Source of the DNA: RGIG8775 sp045537235
Lineage (GTDB): Bacteria; Bacillota; Clostridia; Oscillospirales; CAG-272
Assembly (NCBI GenBank): GCA_045537235.1
Contig: JAZSPB010000049.1
Coordinates: 1 to 13,388 of the forward strand
DNA: 13,388 bases
Reading direction: 5' to 3'
Shown here: positions 1 to 5,794 of the stretch, piece by piece
Layout of the letters: each line of letters starts with the position of its first letter
How positions within the stretch are numbered: position 1 is the first letter of the stretch
Made by a program: the position numbers and the translations under genes
Notes under the pieces: generated by a model
The model's input: only the letters and a program-made list of their open reading frames with translations
Database searches by the model: none
What the model was told of the DNA's origin: nothing

Positions 1-3
1 TGT

Positions 4-108
4 AGTTTGTGCGAACATAGCGATACCCCATGGGGTGCAGTATGTTCGCTCAAACTTCAGCAAGGGCGCGGATCAAAAGTTTTTTGCGGAGCTTTTTTTC
101 AAAAAAGC
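4..108 (-). repeat. Gene-end structured repeat, copy 1
   Basis: This non-coding repeat lies 25 bases past the stop codon of the FAD oxidoreductase. It has two parts. The first is a two-tier hairpin: outer arms AGTTTGTGCGAACATA (4-19) and TATGTTCGCTCAAACT (41-56) pair at 15 of 16 positions, and enclose a small hairpin ACCC/GGGT (25-28, 33-36) with loop CATG. The second is an A/T hairpin, GCTTTTTT (91-98) with AAAAAAGC (101-108). The linker carries GATCAAAAGTTTTTTGC (71-87). Two related copies follow recR (1723-1818) and the giant secreted protein (5680-5764). Repeat status is seen directly in the sequence. A role in 3'-end formation or RNA stability is inference, since no canonical GC stem plus U-run is present. 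Confidence 0.7.
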
Positions 109-133
109 GACCTCCCCCCCGCCCGCAGGCGGC

Positions 134-1474
134 TTACTCCAAAGCGGAGCCGCCCCGGATCAGGAGAGCGCGGACATCGTGTCCGTCGAGATCGGAAACA
201 CTCTTTTGGCTGTTCAAGGCGAGGTAGGCTGCGACGCCTGCCGCTTCACCGAGCTGATTGAGATTGACCATTACGCGGAGCGCACCGAAAGCGCCTTCGT
301 CCGCATGGAGCATTCGCCCTGCGGGAATCAGGTTGCGCACCTTGTCTTGAACTAAAATGCCGAAGGGAACCTCGTAGTGGTCGGCAGGTGCTTCGGTAAG
401 ACCGTAGTCGCCAAGCCAGCTTCCGTTTTCACGTCGATCTTCGCGCCCGTAGATGTTCACCGAGCGACCGTCGAGATATTTGAAGGTGATGCCACCGTCG
501 CCGCTGTGGTGGATGTCGATGCGGTAGGAGCCTCGCATGATGGTGTCGGAATAGGTAACACCGCACAAGAGAGACTTTTCGTCGGCACGGAAACGGGTGG
601 GATAGTGGGTCGTCTCACGAATCCCCACCGTCGAGCAAAGTGCCACAAGACGCGTATCTTCCGAGCCGTACTTGGTCAACAACCGCGTCAGTGCCAAGGC
701 CTTGCGCCGTCCGTCCACCTCGGCCAAGGTCAGATCGTCGGCGCGACTGCAATCGACGTTATAGGTGTGAAAATCCGCACGGAAGCTGATCCCGTTGACC
801 CCGGGCACCGTGCCGCTCCAGCCCCAATCGTCTTCAAGACCGAACTCCTCGCCATGCTCTATCATCAGTTTACGAACCCTCATGTCCGCAGGCATCTGCA
901 AGAAAAAGCAAGCGGAAGGCGGCTGGATAATGTCGCTCCGATAAGGCGCCAAGCCTACGTCGCGGCAAAGATCACCGTCGCCTGTCGCGTCGATGAAAAA
1001 GGCGGACTTGATCGCCCCGCGACCGTCCTTGTTTTCCACCAAGACCGCGTCGATGCGGTCGCCGTCCCGAACAAGCGACGCATAGGCGGTGTGCAGGAAC
1101 AACTTAATGTGGTTTTCCTCCACCAATGCATCCAGCTCACAGGTCAAGACTGCGGAGTTGAAACGAATGGCACCGGATTCGCTCTTACTCACCACCGCGT
1201 CGCCGTGCTTGATCATCCGTTCGACCGTCTCCTCGGTCAGACCGGCAATGATCTGACGGCGGTCGTAGATATCATAAAGACTGTGCCAAATATTAACAAG
1301 ACCGTTGCCTGCAACTCCGCCAAGGCGTCCGGATGCCTCGACCAGCGCCACACGAAGTCCCAGTCGTGCGGCGCGCACAGCCGCAAAAACACCGGTGCAA
1401 CCACCGCCGATCACCACAAGGTCACATTCGTGAATTACGGGAATTTGCTTTTGAGGTTCCGTTATAAAATTCAT
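134..1474 (-). CDS. FAD-dependent oxidoreductase, substrate unknown
   Basis: The product is a predicted 446-residue flavoprotein of the FAD_oxidored type (PF12831-like). The N-terminal dinucleotide-binding fold carries VVIGGGCTGVFAA (residues 20-32, GxGxxG) and ends its second strand in VALVEASGRLGG. A second conserved flavoprotein segment, FFIDATGDGDLCRDVG, lies at 159-174. The C-terminal FAD-contact segment LIPAGRMLHAD, with NQLGEAAGVAAYLAL, spans about 382-420. I see no signal peptide, so it is probably cytosolic. I chose the ATG at 1474 because GGAGG stands eight bases upstream; the ATGs at 1504 and 1531 lack such a site, and 1504 falls close to the predicted -10. The gene has its own promoter and looks monocistronic here. 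The stop codon sits in a potential stem, GGCGGCT (148-154 on the minus strand) with AGCCGCC (128-134). The family acts on varied substrates and includes many enzymes annotated only by FAD binding, so I do not assign a reaction. Confidence 0.88.
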   Translation of the reverse strand: MNFITEPQKQIPVIHECDLVVIGGGCTGVFAAVRAARLGLRVALVEASGRLGGVAGNGLVNIWHSLYDIYDRRQIIAGLTEETVERMIKHGDAVVSKSESGAIRFNSAVLTCELDALVEENHIKLFLHTAYASLVRDGDRIDAVLVENKDGRGAIKSAFFIDATGDGDLCRDVGLAPYRSDIIQPPSACFFLQMPADMRVRKLMIEHGEEFGLEDDWGWSGTVPGVNGISFRADFHTYNVDCSRADDLTLAEVDGRRKALALTRLLTKYGSEDTRLVALCSTVGIRETTHYPTRFRADEKSLLCGVTYSDTIMRGSYRIDIHHSGDGGITFKYLDGRSVNIYGREDRRENGSWLGDYGLTEAPADHYEVPFGILVQDKVRNLIPAGRMLHADEGAFGALRVMVNLNQLGEAAGVAAYLALNSQKSVSDLDGHDVRALLIRGGSALE

Positions 1475-1502
1475 TTTTTTGTCCTCCGTGGGAGTTTTTT
1501 TC

Positions 1503-1531
1503 ATTGTAGCATATTTTTTTGCAAATTGCAA
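1503..1531 (-). promoter_or_regulatory. Sigma-70/SigA-type promoter of the FAD oxidoreductase
   Basis: On the minus strand, TTGCAA (1531-1526) is followed after exactly 17 bases by TACAAT (1508-1503), with TGC directly before the -10 (extended -10). Transcription would start near 1496, giving a leader of about 21 bases that holds little more than the GGAGG ribosome binding site. The -35 hexamer is identical to that of the SRP RNA promoter at 4753-4781. Confidence 0.72.
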
Positions 1532-1537
1532 CAGGAA

Positions 1538-1620
1538 GGGGGATAGATTAAAAAAATATTGTGCGCTAACCGTTGCCGGGCGATGTTCCTTTTTTACGCC
1601 CCAAGAGAAGCAAAGCCCCC
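1538..1620 (+). repeat. Solitary copy of the palindrome-end sequence
   Basis: This stretch resembles both outer ends of the large palindrome at 4822-5611. Shared blocks in order are GGGGATAGAT (1541-1550), GCTAACCGTTGCCGGG (1564-1579), a T-rich CTTCTTT-like block and CCAAGAGAAGC (1602-1612). The left palindrome end reads GCTTACCGTTCGCCGGG and later CCAAGAGAAGC; the right end, read on the minus strand, has GCTAACCGTTAGCTGGG. Homology fades after about 1620. The copy starts only about ten bases upstream of the oxidoreductase -35 box. It may be a decayed or partial member of the same repeat family. The outer boundary is approximate. Confidence 0.6.
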
Positions 1621-1722
1621 CTGTGAATGCTTAACACACAACATTATTTCCATATCCTCCCCAAACACAATCCCCCTTCATCAAAAAAAGCTCCGCCAAT
1701 CCCTTCCCCATCCATTCTCGCC

Positions 1723-1818
1723 TTTGTGCCACCAAAACCCGGAGGTTGCATCCGTTAGCACAAACCTCAACCGAAACAAACAGGAAAAGTTTTTTGCAAA
1801 GCTTTTTTCCAAAAAAGC
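1723..1818 (-). repeat. Gene-end structured repeat, copy 2
   Basis: This copy ends five bases from the recR stop codon. Outer arms TTTGTGC (1723-1729) and GCACAAA (1758-1764) enclose AACC/GGTT (1736-1739, 1744-1747) with loop CGGA. It is followed by AAAAGTTTTTTGC (1785-1797) and the A/T hairpin GCTTTTTT (1801-1808) with AAAAAAGC (1811-1818). The architecture matches copies 1 and 3, yet the stem sequences differ on both arms in a base-pair-preserving way. The rest of the 1532-1823 gap is C-rich and I see no gene in it. Confidence 0.65.
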
Positions 1819-1823
1819 GATGA

Positions 1824-2417
1824 TCAAAAGTCTCTTCTGCCTTCCAAAGCGCGAAACAGAGTGACCTCATCGGCATACTCCAGATCCGCGCCCACGGGAA
1901 CACCGTAGGCAAGGCGCGTGACCTTGACCCCCAAAGGCTTGATCAATCGCGAAATATACATCGCCGTAGCCTCGCCCTCCACCGTGGGATTGGTGGCGAC
2001 GATGACCTCCTTGACCGACTCGTCCAGCCGCACCAAAAGCTCCTTGAGCTTGAGCTTGTCCGGTGTAATGCCGTTCATCGGGGAGATCACACCGTGGAGC
2101 ACATGGTACAGCCCCCGATATTCTCTCACCTTCTCCACCGACATGACCGCCTTGGCGTCCTCCACCACGCAGATGACCGAACGGTCGCGATCCTCGTCCT
2201 CACAGACCGAGCACAACTCGCGATCGGTCAAATTCTGACAAACGGGACAGAGGTGGATCTTGCGTTTGGCATCCAAAATGGCATCCGCGAAATCCGCCGC
2301 CTCCTCCATGTCGAGTGCCAACACCGAATAAGCCATGCGCATGGCGCTTTTCCGACCGACTCCGGGGAGCCGACCGAACTGCTCGGCAAGGCGAACCAGC
2401 GATTCGATCTCCGCCAT
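1824..2417 (-). CDS. recR: Recombination mediator protein RecR
   Basis: RecR works with RecO (and RecF) to load RecA onto gapped single-stranded DNA. The 197-residue length is normal for the family. An N-terminal helix-hairpin-helix with FGRLPGVGRKSAMRMA lies at 14-29. The C4 zinc motif is C57, C60, C69 and C72 (CPVC...CSVC). The Toprim domain runs from VICVVEDAKAVM (81-92) through ATNPTVEGEATAMYI (141-155). The conserved C-terminal segment is YGVPVGADLEYADEVTLFRAL (171-191). The ATG lies one base past the ybaB stop (TGA-T-ATG), and no separate strong ribosome site is visible, so translation is probably coupled to ybaB. It is the last gene of the dnaX-ybaB-recR cluster. The stop is followed almost at once by a gene-end repeat rather than a canonical terminator. 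Confidence 0.97.
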   Translation of the reverse strand: MAEIESLVRLAEQFGRLPGVGRKSAMRMAYSVLALDMEEAADFADAILDAKRKIHLCPVCQNLTDRELCSVCEDEDRDRSVICVVEDAKAVMSVEKVREYRGLYHVLHGVISPMNGITPDKLKLKELLVRLDESVKEVIVATNPTVEGEATAMYISRLIKPLGVKVTRLAYGVPVGADLEYADEVTLFRALEGRRDF

Positions 2418-2418
2418 A

Positions 2419-2772
2419 TCAGAACAGACCCGGCATACCCATGCCGAGGCTACCCGTGATCTTCTGAATCTCGGTCTCGTTGGTGGACTCCACGCGCTTG
2501 ATGCCCTCGTTGACCGCGGCTACCACGATGTCCTCCAAGGTCTCCACATCATCGGGATCGACGATCTCGGGCTTGATCTTGATGGAAAGAACTTCCTTCT
2601 TTCCGTTGATCTTAAGCTCCACCATACCGCCGCCTGCGCTGATGTCGTACTCTCTTGCGTCCAGATCTTCCTGGAGCGCCGCCATATCCTCCTGCATCTT
2701 CTGCGCCTGCTTGATCATGGCGTTCATGTTCTGAGGGCCGCCGCCCATTCCCTGAGGCAATCTTGCTTTCAT
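2419..2772 (-). CDS. ybaB: YbaB/EbfC-family nucleoid-associated protein
   Basis: This small 117-residue protein of the YbaB/EbfC DNA-binding family acts as a dimer on the nucleoid. The N-terminus is Gly/Met-rich (PQGMGGGPQNMNAMIKQAQ) and leads into the family helix MIKQAQKMQEDMAALQEDL (19-37). The core strands include GGGMVELKINGKKEVLSIKI (47-66), and a C-terminal helix contains DIVVAAVNEGIKRVE. The tail ITGSLGMGMPGLF is typical of Firmicute members. The start ATG has AAGGA about nine bases upstream, in the 15-base gap after dnaX, directly after the dnaX TAA. Position between dnaX and recR is the classical arrangement and supports the assignment. Confidence 0.95.
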   Translation of the reverse strand: MKARLPQGMGGGPQNMNAMIKQAQKMQEDMAALQEDLDAREYDISAGGGMVELKINGKKEVLSIKIKPEIVDPDDVETLEDIVVAAVNEGIKRVESTNETEIQKITGSLGMGMPGLF

Positions 2773-2787
2773 TGTGAAATTCCTTTC

Positions 2788-4386
2788 TTACTGTGCGTTT
2801 TGAATGATTTGGTCTATGATCAGGTCTTCCTCGTCCTCGGGAAGCGCCGATTCGGTTCGTTCGAAGGTAACAGCCCGTTCGCCCACCTCGCGTTTGAGGC
2901 AGATGGAAAGCGCCGCACGGACATGATCGCGGGTGTGTCCCCGCTCCAGCATCATCATGGTAAAGGCATCGGGCACCAAAATGTGCACGCCGCCCTCCCC
3001 GTCGGTGTAAGCCTTGGTCTGTTTGAGATACGACGCGGCCACACCGTCTGCGGCGGCTACGCGGTCAATGACCTCGACCCAACACGAAAGGTATTTCATG
3101 ACTTTTTCCGCAGTTGGCTTTGGCTCCTTCGGGGTGAGCTCGGAGGGCTTTTCGTCCGCCCTTTCCTCCGTTTTCGGCTCCTCTGCGGCGGGAGCGGGTG
3201 CCTTCGGTACCGCAGACGAACGCGCGGGGAGCCCCAACACCATGGCATCCTCCAGCTTGGAGATGCGAGACAGCAGATTTTCATTGGACGCGACCAACGT
3301 CTCGTCACACATTTTGATCAGTGTCAGCTCTGCCACCGTTCGCTTGACGGCATTGACCTTTTGGATGGCGAACAGTGCGCCCTCCAACAGCTTGCAATGG
3401 GAGAGGATCGTCTCTCTTGAAAACCGCGCGGCAATGCGCGCCAGTTGTTTTTGCTCGTTGTCGGTCAGATCCAAATATTTCGCGGCATTGGTCGAGGTCT
3501 TCATGACCAACATATCCCGATAAAAGGACATGAGATTCTGCCAAAAGACGCTGATGTCCTTGGACGATCTGACCACGCTGTCGATCTCCGAGAAAATGAC
3601 CTCATAATTTTTGTCGGCAATGGCATCCACAAGACCTTCCAGCGACGAACGACCGCTGATACCCACGATGTCATTGACCGCCTGTTCGTCGATGCGCCGA
3701 TCGCGGCATCCGCCCGAGCAAAGGTCGAGAAGGCTGATGGCATCTCGCATACCGCCCTGTGCCTGTTTTGCCAAGATCTGGAGTGCGCCGCGTTCGATGT
3801 CGATTCCCTCGGCGGCGGCGATCTTTTCCAAGCGAGAAACCAGCACGTCCACCGACATTCGGCGGAACTCAAACCGCTGGCAACGGGAAATGATGGTGGC
3901 AGGTAACTCATGAAGCTCGGTGGTAGCGAGGATGAACACAACGTAAGACGGCGGCTCCTCCAAGGTCTTCAAAAGCGCATTGAAGGCACTGTCCGACAGC
4001 ATATGCACCTCATCCACAATGTACACGCGGTATTTGAGATTGGTCGGCGGATACACCACCTCGTCTCGGATATCGCGGATGTTCTCCACGCGGTTGTTGG
4101 ACGCGGCGTCCATTTCCAGCACATCGGTGGCGCTTCCCTCGTCGATGGCGCGGCAGGCGGCACACTCGCCGCAGGGGTTGCCGTCCTTGGGATTCTCGCA
4201 GTTGATGACCTTGGCGAGGATCTTGGCACAGGTTGTTTTTCCCGTGCCGCGGGAGCCGCAAAACAAGTAGGCATGATTGAAGCTGCCTTGCGAAGCCTCG
4301 TATTTCAGGATCGAGGTAATATGCTCCTGTCCGCAAACATCGTCAAAGGTCTGCGGTCTCCATTTTCGATACAAAGCCTGATGCAT
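2788..4386 (-). CDS. dnaX: DNA polymerase III subunit gamma/tau (DnaX)
   Basis: This 532-residue AAA+ protein is the ATPase of the clamp loader, which opens the beta sliding clamp and links it to the replisome. The N-terminal signature is MHQALYRKWRPQTFDDVCGQ. Walker A is GSRGTGKTT (44-52). The zinc module uses C63, C72, C75 and C78. Walker B is VYIVDEVHML (121-130). Sensor 1 is LATTE (153-157), the arginine-finger SRC is at 168-170, and sensor 2 is GGMRDAISLLD (211-221). A Pro/Ala/Glu/Lys-rich linker (about 388-428) separates the domain III collar from a short C-terminal domain. I chose the ATG at 4386 because AAGGAG lies seven bases upstream and the protein then begins at the family's usual start; the frame stays open further upstream, into the SRP RNA. 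No canonical A AAA AAG slippery heptamer was found, so separate gamma and tau forms are not predicted. Confidence 0.97.
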   Translation of the reverse strand: MHQALYRKWRPQTFDDVCGQEHITSILKYEASQGSFNHAYLFCGSRGTGKTTCAKILAKVINCENPKDGNPCGECAACRAIDEGSATDVLEMDAASNNRVENIRDIRDEVVYPPTNLKYRVYIVDEVHMLSDSAFNALLKTLEEPPSYVVFILATTELHELPATIISRCQRFEFRRMSVDVLVSRLEKIAAAEGIDIERGALQILAKQAQGGMRDAISLLDLCSGGCRDRRIDEQAVNDIVGISGRSSLEGLVDAIADKNYEVIFSEIDSVVRSSKDISVFWQNLMSFYRDMLVMKTSTNAAKYLDLTDNEQKQLARIAARFSRETILSHCKLLEGALFAIQKVNAVKRTVAELTLIKMCDETLVASNENLLSRISKLEDAMVLGLPARSSAVPKAPAPAAEEPKTEERADEKPSELTPKEPKPTAEKVMKYLSCWVEVIDRVAAADGVAASYLKQTKAYTDGEGGVHILVPDAFTMMMLERGHTRDHVRAALSICLKREVGERAVTFERTESALPEDEEDLIIDQIIQNAQ

Positions 4387-4430
4387 ATTCTCTCTCCTTC
4401 CGAAAAACATCCGTGAAAAAACAAGCTGCA

Positions 4431-4748
4431 AAGTAAGACCATACACCCTTGAATCGAATGTCACACCCACGCGACATACGCACCCGTTGCTCGGGACAGG
4501 CAACCTCGCGGCACATCAGGTACACCGCTTAATGCTGCTTGGTTCCCCACCTGACATGGTTCACAGCTCCCGATTGCGCAAGACCCATCCGTCAACACAA
4601 CTAAGTGCGCCACAGACCGCAAGCGATCCACCCTCAAAAAGGGAATGAACCCCTGCTGTAGCGGATTTCAGGTACAGGGCACCGCTAATTCCCCGGCTGG
4701 TATGGCCTTATTTCACAGCTTGTCAAATTAAGCTTTGACAGCTTACTT
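4431..4748 (-). other. Possible SRP RNA precursor with long-range end stem
   Basis: The transcript expected from the 4753-4781 promoter begins near 4747 with AAGTAAG (4748-4742). CTTACTT, its perfect complement, occurs just past the mature 3' end (4437-4431). The leader between them and the mature RNA also holds a small hairpin, TGTCAAA (4740-4734) with TTTGACA (4727-4721). Seven clean pairs joining the two ends would make a processing stem, in the way RNase III trims the B. subtilis scRNA precursor. That role is inferred; only the complementarity is seen. Confidence 0.5.
4437..4707 (-). ncRNA. ffs: Signal recognition particle RNA, large bacterial type
   Basis: This is the RNA core of the SRP, which with Ffh delivers nascent membrane and secreted proteins to FtsY and SecYEG. 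About 271 bases fits the large Alu-containing form of Firmicutes. The terminal helix pairs GGCCATAC (4707-4700) with GTATGGTC (4444-4437). The Alu domain includes GGTGCCCTGTACC, CCGCTACAGCAGGG and nearby loops. The Ffh-binding domain IV reads GTCAGGTGGGGAACCAAGC, followed by AGC (4555-4534 overall). Compared with the common GTCAGGTCCGGAAGGAAGC form, the CC/GG closing pairs are swapped to GG/CC around an unchanged GGAA tetraloop, a compensatory change. Position just upstream of dnaX is the usual Firmicute arrangement. The ends are set from the terminal helix and may be off by a few bases. Confidence 0.93.
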
Positions 4749-4752
4749 GATT

Positions 4753-4781
4753 ATTATAACAGATTTTTGGGGGTTTTGCAA
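4753..4781 (-). promoter_or_regulatory. Promoter of the SRP RNA (and probably dnaX-ybaB-recR)
   Basis: On the minus strand TTGCAA (4781-4776), a 17-base spacer and TATAAT (4758-4753) with TGT directly in front form a consensus extended -10 promoter, fitting a highly expressed stable RNA. I see no separate promoter in the 50 bases between the SRP RNA and dnaX, so readthrough into the dnaX cluster is plausible but not shown. Confidence 0.82.
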
Positions 4782-4821
4782 GGGGTTTTGGAACTTTTCT
4801 TTTTTTATTTTGTGGGGGATG

Positions 4822-5611
4822 GGGGATTTTTGAATAGATGTAAAAACAATGCTGTGTGCTTACCGTTCGCCGGGTGGGTGTTACTTCTTTGCCGGTCCAA
4901 GAGAAGCAGGAGTTGCTTCGCACCTCCCCGAAGAAACGACCTCTTTTGCACAGCCGATTGCTGCACAGCCCGATTTACGTTTTCTCTGTCGCTCGCCTTA
5001 CGTTGGATCGTTAGAGGAGGGGTACCATGCCTTGCTTGGGGCTATAGACATAGGGGAACATATAAATCGTTTGTTTTCTCTGCCGCTCGTTCTTCACAAA
5101 TTTGTTAGTGGAGGGGTGCCATGCGTTGCTTGGGACTATAGACATAGGAATTTGCATAAATCGTTCGTTTCCTCTATGTTTGTTTGCGCAAAATTGATGG
5201 AAAAGAATGCTATGCATTGCTTGGCTAACCCTCACGTTTATTGTCCCAAGCAACGCATGGCACCCCTTCTCTAAAAAATTGCACGAAGTAAAACACAAAG
5301 GGATAAATGATTTGTGCAAATCCTCATGTCTATAGCCCCGAGCAACGCATGGCACCTCTTCTCTAAAAAATCACGCGAAGCGAAAATACAAAGGGAACAA
5401 ACGATTTGTGCAAATCCTCATGTCTATAGCCCCAAGCAAGGCATGGCACCCCTCCTCTAACGATCCAACGTGAAGCGAAGGACAGAGAAAACGTGAATCG
5501 GGCTGTGCAGCAATCGGCTGTGCACCAAAAGGTCGTTTCTTCGGTTCCTTCTTTGGACCAGCAAAGAAGGAACACCACCCAGCTAACGGTTAGCACCCAA
5601 CATCAATCCCC
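4822..5611. repeat. Large imperfect palindrome built from ~93-bp units
   Basis: The two halves are inverted copies. The outer arms share, in order, the end GGGGAT..GAT, GCTTACCGTT or GCTAACCGTT, GGTCCAA, CCGAAGAAACGACC, CACAGCCGATTGCTGCACAG, CGTTTTCTCTGTC and ACGTTGGATCGTTAGAGGAG. Inside them, a unit with core GCCATGC.TTGCTTGGG.CTATAGACAT recurs at 5010 and 5104 and partly near 5209 in one orientation. It recurs at about 5240-5268, 5269-5359 and 5360-5455 in the other. Spacings are about 94, 91 and 94 bases, not multiples of three, which argues against a coding repeat. The centre is a 13-base arm pair with one mismatch, ATGCATTGCTTGG (5212-5224) and CCAAGCAACGCAT (5246-5258). I see no transposase, tRNA or credible gene in it. 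Confidence 0.85.
5545..5572. repeat. Perfect 11-bp hairpin in the palindrome's right arm
   Basis: TTCCTTCTTTG (5545-5555) pairs without mismatch with CAAAGAAGGAA (5562-5572) around the loop GACCAG. The equivalent site in the left arm (about 4885-4908) and in the solitary copy at 1584-1615 keeps CTTCTTT- and AGAAG-like halves, but the pairing is degraded. The right-arm copy may therefore be the best preserved one. Confidence 0.7.
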
Positions 5612-5626
5612 TCCCCCTCCCCCCCA
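5608..5626 (-). other. G-quadruplex-capable tract
   Basis: The minus strand reads eight G, A, five G, A, four G. The first run can be split into two G-triplets, giving four tracts with short loops. It lies about 170 bases past the stop of the giant gene, in the transcribed direction, at the edge of the palindrome. Folding is predicted from pattern only. Confidence 0.45.
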
Positions 5627-5679
5627 AAAAAGCAAAAAAGCCCCGCCCAAACTTCCCCCCTGCCCCCTCGGGAGTCTGC

Positions 5680-5764
5680 GCGAACAACCACCTAAGGGTG
5701 ATTATATTCGCCCAAACTCAACCGAGAGCACAGATCAAAAGTTTTACGAAGCTTTTTCAAAAGC
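5680..5764 (-). repeat. Gene-end structured repeat, copy 3
   Basis: This copy lies 30 bases past the stop codon of the giant secreted protein. Outer arms GCGAA (5680-5684) and TTCGC (5707-5711) enclose CACC/GGTG (5689-5692, 5697-5700) with loop TAAG. Then come GATCAAAAGTTTTACG (5733-5748) and the A/T hairpin GCTTTT (5751-5756) with AAAAGC (5759-5764). The segments TTCGCCCAAACT and GATCAAAAGTTTT align with copy 1. The arms are shorter than in copy 1, so this may be a decayed copy. Confidence 0.6.
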
Positions 5765-5772
5765 AACCTCAA

Positions 5773-5787
5773 AGCGCCCGAAGCGCT
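5773..5787 (-). terminator. Weak terminator-like hairpin after the giant gene
   Basis: On the minus strand AGCGC (5787-5783) pairs with GCGCT (5777-5773) around TTCGG, seven bases past the TAA. Only a short TTT follows, so it is a poor intrinsic terminator on its own. It may act together with the A/T hairpin at 5751-5764, or simply protect the 3' end. Confidence 0.3.
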
Positions 5788-5794
5788 CTACCCA

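Noticed and set aside
377..1546. Plus-strand open frame of 389 codons opposite the FAD oxidoreductase
   Set aside because: The minus strand encodes clear FAD-binding motifs and has promoter and ribosome site; the plus frame runs through that promoter and shows no family features.
3096..3140. Possible programmed frameshift site in dnaX at a GGAAAAAG run
   Set aside because: The run has only five A and is not a canonical A AAA AAG heptamer; no stimulatory element was evident, and the normal-length product is complete.
2335..3420. Plus-strand open frame of 361 codons across recR, ybaB and dnaX
   Set aside because: It crosses three well-supported minus-strand genes and their junctions, so it is a shadow.
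4767..5596. Several small frames in the palindrome with the shared peptide GGVPCLAWGYRH
   Set aside because: The shared peptide follows from DNA similarity of the inverted arms. Unit spacings of 91 and 94 bases break the frame between copies, there are no ribosome sites, and the Cys/Trp-rich compositions are unlike real proteins.
4822..5611. CRISPR array as an explanation for the regular ~93-base repeats
   Set aside because: The repeats are long, imperfect, directly abutting without unique spacers, and reverse orientation at the centre; no cas genes are present.
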